DNA of 64,000 nucleotides from Symmetrospora coprosmae (Eukaryota; Basidiomycota; Cystobasidiomycetes; Symmetrosporaceae). Each line of letters begins with the position of its first letter. Position 1 is the stretch's first letter. Both the position numbers and the translations under genes were made by a program. Below the pieces are notes generated by a model. It was not told the origin of the DNA, made no database searches, and worked only from the letters and a program-made list of their open reading frames with translations. Below, in pieces: positions 21,812-31,633 of the stretch. The stretch lies in the NCBI GenBank assembly GCA_008802785.1, contig VUYT01000023.1:124001-188000 (forward strand), written 5' to 3'.

Positions 21812-22536
21812 TCAAAGCGTCGACGTTCCCTCGATCTTGACCTTCTCCATGGTGACTTCGATAGGGCCAGCCTGCGATTCAATGCCGCCGATATTGTACA
21901 ATGTCTGCGGTGAGGGAAGGGTGCTGAACCTCAGCAACTGGACTCCAGGTCCTCATGGGACGCGCCTCACTATTGAACAGTCCGCCTTGCCTCCTTCCTT
22001 GTAAGTGCAGTCGATGTCGGCCGAGTCTGACAAAGGGGATGACGACGTTTAGCGGACTTCAAGCTCGGCCTGAAGGCGTTGGGATCTGCTTACAGCTGAC
22101 TCCAGCCTGGTCGTCGTCCTTGAAGTAGGTGAGGTGGGCATTGACAACGGCGTCATTGTACTGCAGCTCCTCTGTAGACAGTAATCAGGCACGACGGGTC
22201 AGCCGAGACTGCGAAGTTGGTGGCTCCAGCCTCATACAGTCCCTACGTACGCGTGAGACGAGGGTTATCACCGGCGGGTGAAAGCCACCTCGCATACTTG
22301 AAGGGCAAAGCAGTATTCCCACCAATCTGCCACTTATTGTCATACTGCGGAGTGAGCCACTCCGTCGGCAGTCCCTGCGGAAGGACAAGGTTGGGGAAAG
22401 AGGTGTACTCGGGCAGTCTGCCTATTTCAATCGAAGCAGGATGGGCAGTGCCGGCGACGGGGGCGGCGGCGCAGCCGACAGCGAGAGCAGCTATAGCTGG
22501 CACGATGAAGCGGTGGTGGGACATGAGGGACAGCAT
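21812..22536 (-). CDS. Secreted protein of the six-gene array, member P5
   Basis: Four exons (22251-22536, 22094-22171, 21971-22026, 21812-21904) sum to 513 nt, giving 170 aa, with phases 1, 1, 0. Signal peptide core FIVPAIAALAVGCAAAPVAG; a second in-frame Met (22522-22524) could serve. Then GRLPEYTSFPNLVLPQ and the motif TEWLTPQYDNKW. Exon 2 is QELQYNDAVVNAHLTYFKDD, with the YNDA block shared only with P6, and is the same length (78 nt) as P6 exon 2. Exon 3 carries the tight Cys pair ADIDCTYKEGGKADCSI. Exon 4 ends MEKVKIEGTSTL, like VTIEGPA of P6. P5 and P6 therefore look like the most recent duplicate pair. Predicted secreted and soluble; function unknown. Confidence 0.8.
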
Positions 22537-23061
22537 GGTAGTGTGGCCTCGTGGTTGGCTGTAGATGCAGTGTTGGCGCTTCTGGATCTCTGCGTTGGAT
22601 AGTATGGCAGCGGAGCAGAGAGACGGCATTGGGCCAGAGACAGCGCTTGAGGTGTCGCCCTTCGTGACTTTCCCACGGTGAAAGGGGGTTGTCCGTGCTG
22701 CTGTCGATGGCTCTGGCTTGGCTTTACTGTCCGGCTGCATCAAAGGTGGCTCTGAAGGTACGCAAGCGGACAATAGCTGCGGCAGCACCCTCGTCAGCAG
22801 AGTCTTTTTAACAACATATTGCTGCTGCTTACTTGAGCGTACTGGAGGGGCACGTAGCGTGTCAGCCCCTGGACGCCACTCCTAACGCACACGAGAAGTC
22901 ATGCTGGACCGATGTAATGCTCAAGGAGCAGAGACGAGTTGTGCGAGACATGGGAGAGGGAGATGCGCGACTGTTGATTCAAGGGTACAGCTAGACGAGA
23001 AGGCCATGCTCTCGGCATACGCATCACTTTCGACAAGTACTGCTCAGTTTGACAGCACAAG
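22537..23061. other. Spacer between array members P5 and P6
   Basis: 525 bp without supported exons; holds the P5 promoter and the P6 3' region. Confidence 0.5.
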
Positions 23062-23886
23062 TTAAGCAGGACCTTCGATGGTGACTCTGTCAATGGCGAA
23101 CTCGCCGCTATCCGTCTTCTCTGGAACGGCAGGTGCGGCAAGCTCCCTCCCTTTGTAGTATTTCTGGAGGCAGAATGCATTGCGGTTCGGTACAGTCTTC
23201 AAGTCAGCCGCGTCCGCTTTTTGTGACTCAACAGCCTCCGTCGAGCACGCAGCCCACTCACCATCGTGCAATCGGCCTTCTTCTTATCACCGCCTTTGTA
23301 CCTGCACTCGATATCGACCTTGTCTACAGCATGAAGATGGAAAACACCGGCAAGCCGGGCGTCATCAGCTCTGCGCAGCGAATCAAAGTGGTGATGAATG
23401 TCCGGATCTGTTGAGTCGCGTACAGTGTTCGAGAGAGTCGTCTTCGCCACGAAGGAGCTCGTAATAGCCGTTAGTACTGGCATCGTTGTACATCAAGCGC
23501 TCTGTCGAGATTATGGAGGCCATCTTGTCAGCCGGAAGTAAGAGCACAAGTCAAAACCCGAGCAGGCGCCATTAGAACGCACGCGTGATGGTTTCCATGG
23601 GTTTACCCTCTCCAGATGCGAGGACCAAGATGGCCCACTTATCCGTGCCGGCCGCCTGATCGAAAGACCACTCGTTGCTGTCGTACGCTGGGACCAACCA
23701 CGACTCCGGGACGATGTCTGACGCTGCCTTGCGGACGGCGTCGTCTAGGGTTATCTTCTTGAATGCGTCGACACTGGGCAGCCTGCCGAGTTCAGCAGAG
23801 GCTGCAACTGCGGCGCCAGCGAAGCAGAAAGCGACCGCTACGGCTGGCATGAATGCGAGACGTGTGTGTGCTGCACGGGTCTGCAT
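23062..23886 (-). CDS. Secreted protein of the six-gene array, member P6
   Basis: Four exons (23583-23886, 23424-23501, 23262-23323, 23062-23163) sum to 546 nt, giving 181 aa, with phases 1, 1, 0. Signal peptide core FMPAVAVAFCFAGAAVAAS; then LGRLPSVDAFKKI and the motif ESWLVPAYDSNEW, almost identical to that of P2 (WLVPAYDS). Exon 2 is QRLMYNDASTNGYYELLRG. Exon 3 has VDIECRYKGGDKKKADCTM with the Cys pair. Exon 4 is KYYKGRELAAPAVPEK and ends IDRVTIEGPA. The array ends here; the next gene (BRF1) is on the other strand 554 bp away. Predicted secreted and soluble; function unknown. Confidence 0.8.
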
Positions 23887-24440
23887 GGTCGAGCGAGCTA
23901 AAGAGCTAAGGGAATAGAAATGCGAGTATCGAGGTGGATCTGGTCGGGCGCTGTGATCGCTGTAAGTGAGGCAGAGGGGACGGCAGCTACTGTGAGGCGA
24001 CTTTTTGAGCTTTCGGCGGCTTGGACGGAACCTTTGACATTCGTATACCCTTCCCACGGCAAGGCGGACGGACTCCACAATGTCAGACTGATAGGGAGGT
24101 ATGGAGGCGATCCGTCTGGAAGAGGTCGACGAGACACGGCCCAGACAGCACGCCATCCCGAGGCGCAGCGCGAGTAGGGACGCGACATCCATCTGTCGAG
24201 AGCAAAGCTGTGCATCTGGCTGAATTGTGGTCCCAGGAACTGTTTCATTCTTCCGTTGCTGCTGGATATCCCTGCGAGGCTGTGGGCCTTGTTTGCTTCT
24301 TTCTCCTTTGCCCACAAGGCGTCGGTGATGCAGCTTGATTCTCGCACAGCAGACGAGCACGAGCATTGCCATCGCTATCGGCGTCCTGCAGCATTGCCGT
24401 AGCAGCGTTCATCCATCCATCCAGCCAGCCGTGACTCGAG
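23887..24440. promoter_or_regulatory. Divergent intergenic region between P6 and BRF1
   Basis: 554 bp between opposed start codons. A CCAT-unit run occurs at about 24411-24422, just before BRF1. No clear core promoter element was found. Confidence 0.4.
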
Positions 24441-27400
24441 ATGCCTCTGTGCGCCTCGTGCTTCGGCGAGACGTCGTTCGAGCAGGATCCGAGCAATGGG
24501 ACAGCGTACTGCCCGCTGTGTGGAGCTGTGCGTTGGCTGTGCACGACGCCATATCGCTGTTTCCTGTCGCTGATCCATCGATGTCCACGTCCCGCGTTCG
24601 CAGGTCGCAGAGGAGAATGGCATCGTCTCGGAGATTACCTTCGGCGAGACTGGGGCAGGCGCTGCCGTCGTCTCTGGATCCTTCGTAGGAGCAGACCAGA
24701 GTGAGCGCAGTCATGGCTATGGCTCGCATCCATGCTCCATCCTGATGTAGCCGATCTCAGCTCGAGCCAGATTCGGAGGAGGGCGTCGGCCCGGTGGCGG
24801 AGGCGTAGAGTCGCGAGAGCAGACGATAGCCAATGGTGCGCGGCTTTGAGCGCCTCTTGCTGCATTGTACGGCCACTCTAATGCTCTCTATGCGTTGCAG
24901 GCCGCCGCGAGATCATCCGCGTCGTCAACTCGCTAAAGCTCCCCGACCGCATGGCAGACAGCGCCCTGCGCTTCTACACGCTCGCCCTAAACAACAACTT
25001 TACGCGCGGGAGAAGGGTCCTCTACGTCGTCGCCGCCTGCGTCTACATTGTGTGCCGCCTCGAGAAGAAGGAGCAGATGCTCATCGACTTTAGCGACCTC
25101 ATGCAGGCAAGTTGGGTGGACTGCTTGTTGACTCGAGTGAACATGCGCTTACTCTGCTTCACACCTCGGCGCAGATCAACGTCTTTGTCCTCGGCTCGAC
25201 CTACATGAAGCTCGTCAAGGAGCTCAACCTCAAGGACATCCCCGTCATCGACCCAGCCATCTTCATCTCCCGCTTTGCCAATCTGCTCGAGTTTGGCGAA
25301 GAGACGCAGCAAGTCGCATCAGATGCTACGCGGCTGGTCAATCGCTTCTCGCGCGACTGGATCAACCAGGGCCGACGGCCCGCGGGGATCTGCGGGGCGT
25401 GCCTGATCCTCGCAGCGCGCATGAACAATTTCCGCCGGAGCGTGGAGGAAGTCGTCCAGGTCGTCAAGATCGCCGACGTCACGCTCCGCGCCCGGCTCGA
25501 AGAGTTTGCAACGACCGACACGAGCAGGCTCTCCATCCAGGACTTTCGCTCCGCCTGGCTCGACGAGGCGGCCGACCCGCCGGCGTTCAAAGAGGGCCAG
25601 CAGCGCGCATACAGGGAGCGCGTCCGCCTCGCGCAAAAGGCCAAGGCGCAGCGGAAGCGAGATAGGAAAGAGGGCAAGGGGCCAGCTCAATTCGGAGAGA
25701 ATGAGGCGAATGATGGAGAGGCGCTCAGTGACCTGCCAGAGGAGGACGAAGATGCGGAGGATGTCGACCTGGATGAGGAGGACGAAGAGGCGCTGCTTTC
25801 CGAGGAGGACAAGGAAGCCCGCATACGAAATCAGTCTGGGGCGGCTTTCAGCGAGCTCAACGCGCAGATGGAGGGGTTGGAGCGGGAAGGAGGCGCTGGT
25901 CTTGCTGCGGAAGAGGAGGAGCAGGAAGATGAAGCGGAGCTGGACTCGCAGCAGACGCGGAGAGCTGCTTCGGCGGACGAAGATGAGCACGTCGCAGATG
26001 GCAACGCGACACAGGTTACGCAGTCTACGCAGGCGACACAGCCGGTCCCAGAGGCGTCCACTGAGGACGATCCAGATCCGGAGGAACAGGTCGAGGAGGA
26101 GGAGGAGGAAGACGAAGACGCCGACGAGGACTTTGACGGCTTGGGCGGAATCGACAACGAGGGCAACGTGAAGAGCGCTCTTGCCGCTGGAGACACTGCC
26201 GACAAAGGTCGGCGAAGGCAGGGGAGCGCCATGCCCTCTGGCAGCAAAAGCCAGCTTGCCGCACAAGCAAAGGAGCTCGGCTGGAAGAACACCAAGGATA
26301 TGCCGCGCGACACGCGGACTGCGGAAGAGCGGGAGCGCGATGAAGCCGAGTCGGCGGCCATTGCGTCCGACATCACCTCGGAGCTAGCGTACAAGCCATT
26401 CAGCATCATGTCGAGCGAGCTGTCGGACAAGGAGCGCGCGCGGTACATCGCGGCCCAAGACCCGGCGCTGCGCGCGCAGATCACGAGCGAGCCGAACGAC
26501 CGGCTCTCGGACCTGGACGAGGACGAGCTGGACGCCATGATTCTTACCGCTGAGGAGGTGCGCATCAAGGAGCGGTTGTGGATGGAATTCAACAAGGACT
26601 ACCTCGAGAAGACGGCGGAGCGCCACCTGCGCGCCGAGCTCGACGAGAAGCCCCTGCGGAACAAGGAGCGCAAGAAGCGCGCCAAACCGAGGGATTCGAC
26701 CACCGCCACGGGCGAGACTGCTGCGGAGGCGACGAGGCAGCTACTCAAGCAGAAGAAGTTCTCCAAGAAGATCAACTATGCCGCTATCGATGCGCTGCTC
26801 AACGACGAGGACGGCGGGGTGGACGGGATCGACGGAATCGATGGAGGCAAGAAGGGAAGCAATCTGTTCGACGAGGATGAAGATCGGTGGGAGCGTGAGT
26901 CGTCGCGGGCCGGCTCGGTCGTGTCGTCCGTCGGTGGAAAGGGCAAGAGCAGGGGCAGGGGGAAAGGCAAGAAGAAGTCGCGAAGTCGGTCCTTGAGCGC
27001 AGCGACGGATGGCGTGGATGCCGAAACCGAGGCGCTCCGCTTCAAGAAGGACCTCGAAAAGGGCAACAAGCGCGGCAAGCGGACACTGGGACCGAGCTCG
27101 TATCTCGACTCCTCTCGCAAGAAGGCGAAAACGGGCGAACGAGCGTCAAGTCCGAAAAAGGTCAATCCGGAGACGGCCATGGCCGTCTTTGGCAAGAGTG
27201 CTGCCGCCGAGGTGGACGCGTATGGAGAGGAGGGCGGCGTCGGCGGCTCGCCAGCTGCTGGTTCGCCTCGTTCGCCTGCTTCGCCGAGTGCGGCTCTCTC
27301 GCCGGGCGCCTCGTCCCCTGGGGCGGGCGACTTTGACGAGGCCGAGATGCCTGCTGCAGAGGCGGAGGACGACGAGATGGCAGAGTTCAGGAGGCTGCAG

Positions 27401-27460
27401 GGACAAGAGGGAGGAGAGGACGAGGATTACGGGGAAGGGTTCGAGCAGGAGTATGACTGA
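24441..27460 (+). CDS. BRF1: BRF1, TFIIB-related subunit of RNA polymerase III factor TFIIIB
   Basis: Brf1 recruits Pol III to tRNA and 5S genes as part of TFIIIB with TBP and Bdp1. Five exons (24441-24527, 24604-24700, 24761-24835, 24901-25106, 25175-27460) sum to 2751 nt, giving 916 aa. The zinc ribbon has C-x2-C (CASC) and CPLCG at residues 4-28, then NGIVSEITFGETG. The linker ESREQTIANG and two cyclin folds follow (NSLKLPDRMADSALRFYTLA to LGSTYMKLVKELN, then PAGICGACLILAARMNNFRR with IVKIADVTL-like VVKIADVTLRARLEEF). The C-terminal half is acidic/basic low complexity with the Brf1 homology block LDAMILTAEEVRIKERLWME at about 26527-26586, which binds TBP. Intron 4 (25107-25174) starts with GC rather than GT. 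Identity is secure. Confidence 0.95.
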
Positions 27461-27825
27461 GCTTGAGCGCGAGCTCGCAGTGCTCGATAGCCGTCGCCAC
27501 CCGGGCCGGGCGGATGAGAGAGTCTCAGTACAGGTTCTGGTGCAGTGCAGCGTACACGGGAAAGAGAGGCCGCTGTTGTTGACACCTGCTGTCCATCGAT
27601 ATCAGCTGCGAGCTGCGCACATCACCATTAGCCTTGTGTGCTTGTGTACTTGATGCATCGGGTGAAACCGCGTGGTTCCGCTTTTCCTGATTGCCCTCTC
27701 GGCATTTCCGGGTTCCGGCTTTCGGTTCTTCCCACCACCCGCGGCGCTTCTCACCGCACAGCACGCGGACAGTACCGATATACGGCATAGCTGCACGGCA
27801 CTGAAGCTTCCTCTCTTCCTTGACC
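27461..27825. other. Intergenic between BRF1 and the NADP-isocitrate dehydrogenase gene
   Basis: 365 bp: 3' region of BRF1 and promoter of IDP. Pyrimidine-rich stretches lie just upstream of the IDP start. No other feature supported. Confidence 0.5.
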
Positions 27826-30613
27826 ATGTTCCAATCCACAGCAGCATCTCTCATCCGACGAGCAGCAGCATCCAACAGCACGAAAAGCTTCATCGCACCT
27901 GCACGCGCACGCACACACACACACACAACCGCCAACCTGGCATCCGCAAACCAGAGACTCGGTCAGATCGCTAGAACAATGGCGACTCAAAGCAACTGTG
28001 CGCGCAGCCGGCCTCACTTGAACGGAGCTCAGCGCAACGACTGAACAAGCGCTCTTTCCCTTCTGCTGTCTCTCCTGCCTCGCTATCTCTCGCCCGCCGT
28101 GTCGCCCGGCCGCCGGCTCCAATGCCCTCATGCATCCGGACGGTACGCACGCGATGCAGCCCGTATCAAGGTCGACAACCCCGTCGTCGAGATGGACGGT
28201 GCGTGGCCTGGCTGTCCTGGAGCTGCTGCATCTCTGCTGACGCTGCGACTCTTCCCGCCCGGCTCGCGGACACTTTCCACACACATGCAACAGGCGACGA
28301 GATGACCAGGATCAGTGAGCCTCATCTGCCTCGACATCATGTCGACGTCTCACGAGTCGTCCCAGCGAGGCTTGCTCGGCCGCCGTTCTTGCTCCCCCGC
28401 GTCCGGAGTGCGGGTCGGCCCGGCGGCTAGCAAGCTGGCGAGGGTTGGCGTCATGTGCACAAACGAAAGCAGGCTAACACTGCTGCACCTCCAGTCTGGA
28501 AGATTATCAAGGATGAGGTGCGTCTGCCCTTGCTCTCGCGGAGCTGCTGCAGCCGCAGACCCGCAGACCCGCAGACCCGCTGACCCGTCTATCCTCGCGC
28601 AACAGCTCATCACGCCCTTCCTCGACCTCGACATCAAGTACTACGACCTGGGAATGGAGAACCGAGACGCAACGGATGACAAGGTCACCGTCGAGGCGGC
28701 AGAGGCTATCCTCAAGTATGGCGTCGGAATCAAGGTGGGTCGCTCGGCGAAGCGGGTGTCCGGTGTTGCGTAGGGCTGCAGAGCTGACTAGGGCTTGCCG
28801 TGTACAGTGTGCGACTATCACGCCTGACGAGGCTCGTGTCAAGGGTGAGTGGTCGGAAACCTAGCTCGGTCTCGGCTCCAAGCGTTCTGACATGACAGCG
28901 TTCAACAGAATTCAACCTCAAGAAGGTTAGCCCATCGCATTCTCCAATGAAAGTGTGATGGCACTAGCTGATCGTGACACCCCACACTGCGCGCTCAAAG
29001 ATGTGGAAGTCGCCAAACGGCACAATCAGTATGTCTCTAGGCGGTTTCGATGCTCGCCCCGCCTCTCGTGCACGGCTGATCTCTGCCTGACTTCGCTACA
29101 GGGAACATCCTCGGGGGAACAGTCTTCAGGGCGCCAATCATGATCAACGCCATCCCCAAGGCAGTGCCAGGATGGACGAAGCCCATCATTGTCGGCCGTC
29201 ACGCCTTCGGAGACCAGTACCGCTCAACCGACATCGTCGTCCCGGGCGCGGGCAAGCTCGAGCTCGTCTACACTCCCAAAGACGGCGGCGAGCAGCAGCG
29301 ACTGAACGTGTACGACTTCGAGGGCCCAGGAGTCGGTCTCGCCATGTACAACACGCGCCAGTCCATCCGTGATTTCGCACATGCATCCTTTGCCATGGCG
29401 ATAAAGCACAAGATGCCGATGTACATGAGCACAAAGGTGTGTCGCAGTGATACGAGTTCTCTGCCTGCCGCTTCGTGGTGCTGATTGGCCATGCCGCTTC
29501 TTGCACCGTGTCATCCGAGCGCAGAACACCATCCTCAAAGGATACGACGGACAGTGGAAGGACAACTTCGAGGAGATCTACGAGTCCACGTACAAGCAGG
29601 AGTTCGAGAAGCTTGGTATCTGGTATGAGCACCGTCTCATTGACGACAGTAAGGCTTTCTGCCCCCGGACCTCCGCCAGGCCCCGGCTGACGAGGGCGTT
29701 GCCTTCTTCTAGTGGTCGCGCAGATGATCAAGTCGGAAGGAGGCTTCCTCATGGCTCTCAAGAACTACGATGGAGATGTGCAGTCCGATGTGAGTGGCGT
29801 TAGGGTTGGATCGACCTAAGGTGGCAAACATTCGCTGATGTGCGCTGCCGAATATACTGCGCGATAACACAGATTGTGGCTCAGGGATATGGATCATTGG
29901 GGCTCATGTGCGTTTGCCGCCCATTGCCTAGCTCTCCGCGTTCAATCTGACGTCTTTGCGCCCCGACAGGACGAGGCGAGCTCATGTGCCTGTGACGGTT
30001 TCTATGAAAGCACTAGCTAATTAACGTATATCTGTAGCGAGCTCCTTACTCCTGACGGCAAGATCTGCGAAGCCGAAGCCGCTCACGGTACAGTGACGCG
30101 ACACTACCGAGAGTGGCAGAAGGGCAACGAGACGTCAACGAACTCGGTTGCCTCCGTCACCGCCTGGACGCGCGGTCTTCTGCACCGTGCCAAGCTCGAC
30201 GGCAACGACAAGCTCGCCAAATTCGCGCAGGACCTTGAGGACTGCTGCACTGAGGCCATTGACGTAAGTCTTCAGCATCGGCGCCGCTCACGAGATCTAG
30301 CTAACAGTAAAAACACGATCTCCCGCGCTGCAGGTTCACGGCAAGATGTATGTCCTCGTCCTACCTCTGTCCAGCTCGCGTTCAATCTGACGTCTTTGCG
30401 CTTCAACAGGACCAAGGACCTTGCGCTGGCCATCCACGGCAAGGGTATGAAGCGAGAGCACTACCTCGAGACGGTAGAGTGGCTCAAATTCGTAAAGAGT
30501 GAGCTCAATTAGTCTCGAATCCGCAAGGGCTCGAGTTCTGACTTCCCCATTTCCTCACAGCCCTCGTCAACGAGAAGGTCAAGGCGTACAGCAACATCGA
30601 CGTCAAGATCTAG
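27826..30613 (+). CDS. NADP-dependent isocitrate dehydrogenase, mitochondrial (probably also cytosolic)
   Basis: Converts isocitrate to 2-oxoglutarate with NADPH formation. It is split into about 17 short exons. The first encodes a basic, Ser/Ala-rich transit peptide starting [20 protein letters not shown]. It continues across a CA microsatellite (THTHTT) to [10 protein letters not shown], then [18 protein letters not shown]. Family blocks in order: [51 protein letters not shown] and [17 protein letters not shown]. Then [39 protein letters not shown] and [13 protein letters not shown]. The substrate motif S-P-N-G-T-x-R and the R-H-A-F-G-D-Q-Y block are intact. The end is SNIDVKI with no peroxisomal SKL. 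An internal Met (MATQ, about 27979) could give a cytosolic form. One junction (29908-30037) seems to need a 6-nt microexon. Confidence 0.95.
29937..29961 (+). repeat. 25-bp intron duplication, copy 1
   Basis: An exact 25-base match to 30377-30401, lying just upstream of the acceptor in the intron that precedes the candidate microexon of the isocitrate dehydrogenase gene. Both copies are followed within ten bases by an acceptor reading ACAG|GAC. Confidence 0.9.
29970..29975 (+). other. Candidate 6-nt microexon (GACGAG) of the isocitrate dehydrogenase gene
   Basis: The exon before ends CTCAT at 29907 (donor GTGCGT) and the next begins CGAGCTC at 30038. Direct joining gives L-I-E-L. Inserting GACGAG, which follows a good acceptor (CGACAG) and precedes a GC donor (GCGAGC), gives L-M-T-S-E-L. 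That restores the S-L-G-L-M-T-S motif conserved in this enzyme family. Both outcomes are in frame, so only RNA can decide. Confidence 0.6.
30377..30401 (+). repeat. 25-bp intron duplication, copy 2
   Basis: Second exact copy of the 25-base segment seen at 29937-29961, here in the intron before the exon that starts with the M-T-K-D-L codons. The neighbouring splice sites and phase are also alike. Confidence 0.9.
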
Positions 30614-30753
30614 ATGCGCTGTCCCTGCCCTCGGTATCCGCTTGTATTTCAGCTGCACAAAGGTGTACCACTACATCGCTCGCTCATCGTTATTCGTGCT
30701 TGCAATCCCGTACATCCGCGCGGCTCGCCTCCCATCGCCGCCTTCCGACACGC

Positions 30754-31414
30754 TCATCGTCCAGCCTCGGGCATCACTGACCTATCCGGTACGTCCGACA
30801 CACCAGAGGTAGCAGGACGGCTTGGCCTCAAGTGCTCCGGGATCAGCGCGATAGCCGCGTCCCGTCGTGCGCTTCTGTCCTTGTCCTCCTCCTTGAGCAA
30901 CTTCACCATCTTCTCGATGGCCTTCTTCTCGTAGGGCAGAGGCTGGCAGGGAGTGACGGCGGGCATCTGCTCCCAGATGACGAGGGCGTTGGCGAGCTGT
31001 GCAAGTACAAGCCGTGTCAGCCGGTGCCGACCCAGGCGCAGCTGCGCGACGTCCGACCGCTTCAACTTACATACATGTCCGCCAGCTCGACGTTACCGGC
31101 CAGGAGCGCGCAGAACCCGAACAGAATGGACGACTCGCACTCGTTGATGTCGTCGTGGTTGGCGTCGGGGTCCGAGCAGACCATGTCCATGGCGTCGTCG
31201 TGGTTGCCAACCTTGAGCAGCTCGATGGTCTTGCGGTTCTCCTCGGTCGGGTTGTAGTAGCGCACGAACGAACGGTATGTTCTGCAGTGCAGGCAGCATC
31301 TCAGTAATAATGCTCTGATCTCTCGTTTGGGTCTTCGCTCCATCCCTAGATCCCTCGGCGCGGATGTCGAGCGGCATGGGCAGGCAGCACTCACGCATGT
31401 TGGAATGCGTCCAT
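30754..31414 (-). CDS. Uncharacterised 157-residue helical protein
   Basis: Not recognised. Three exons (31395-31414, 31071-31281, 30754-30996) sum to 474 nt, giving 157 aa; phases 2 and 0 are exact. The start MDAFQHA has a good context (GTGATCATGG). The body reads TYRSFVRYYNPTEENRKTIELL, then LKVGNHDDAMDMVCSDPDAN, INECESSILFGFCALLAGN and ANALVIWEQMPAVTPCQPLP. It then gives a charged helix KKAIEKMVKLLKEEDKDRSARR and a Pro/Ser-rich tail. There is no signal peptide or membrane segment. The pattern suggests a small alpha-helical-repeat cytosolic protein. It is convergent with the isocitrate dehydrogenase gene and lies just downstream of the peroxin on the same strand, but the spacing does not suggest a shared transcript. 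Confidence 0.68.
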
Positions 31415-31633
31415 GATCACATTGCAGAAGTTGCAAGGGCTGCGTGAGATCTTTTGATGGCGAGATCGACGGGAGCAAGGGAACGCGAGACCTGCGTGTC
31501 ATCGCAGGTGCAGCGCATAAAGGTAGCCCCAAACAGACGGAGGACGGAGCTGACGCGGATGACAGAGAACGTCCAGTCTGCTCGATGCCTTGGCTGGATC
31601 ACACTACCATACACGAGGAGCCTGAGAATGACA

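Noticed and set aside
25319-26595. Long minus-strand open frames antisense to BRF1
   Set aside because: They mirror the acidic GAG/GAC codons of BRF1; Ser/Leu-rich and without recognisable domains.
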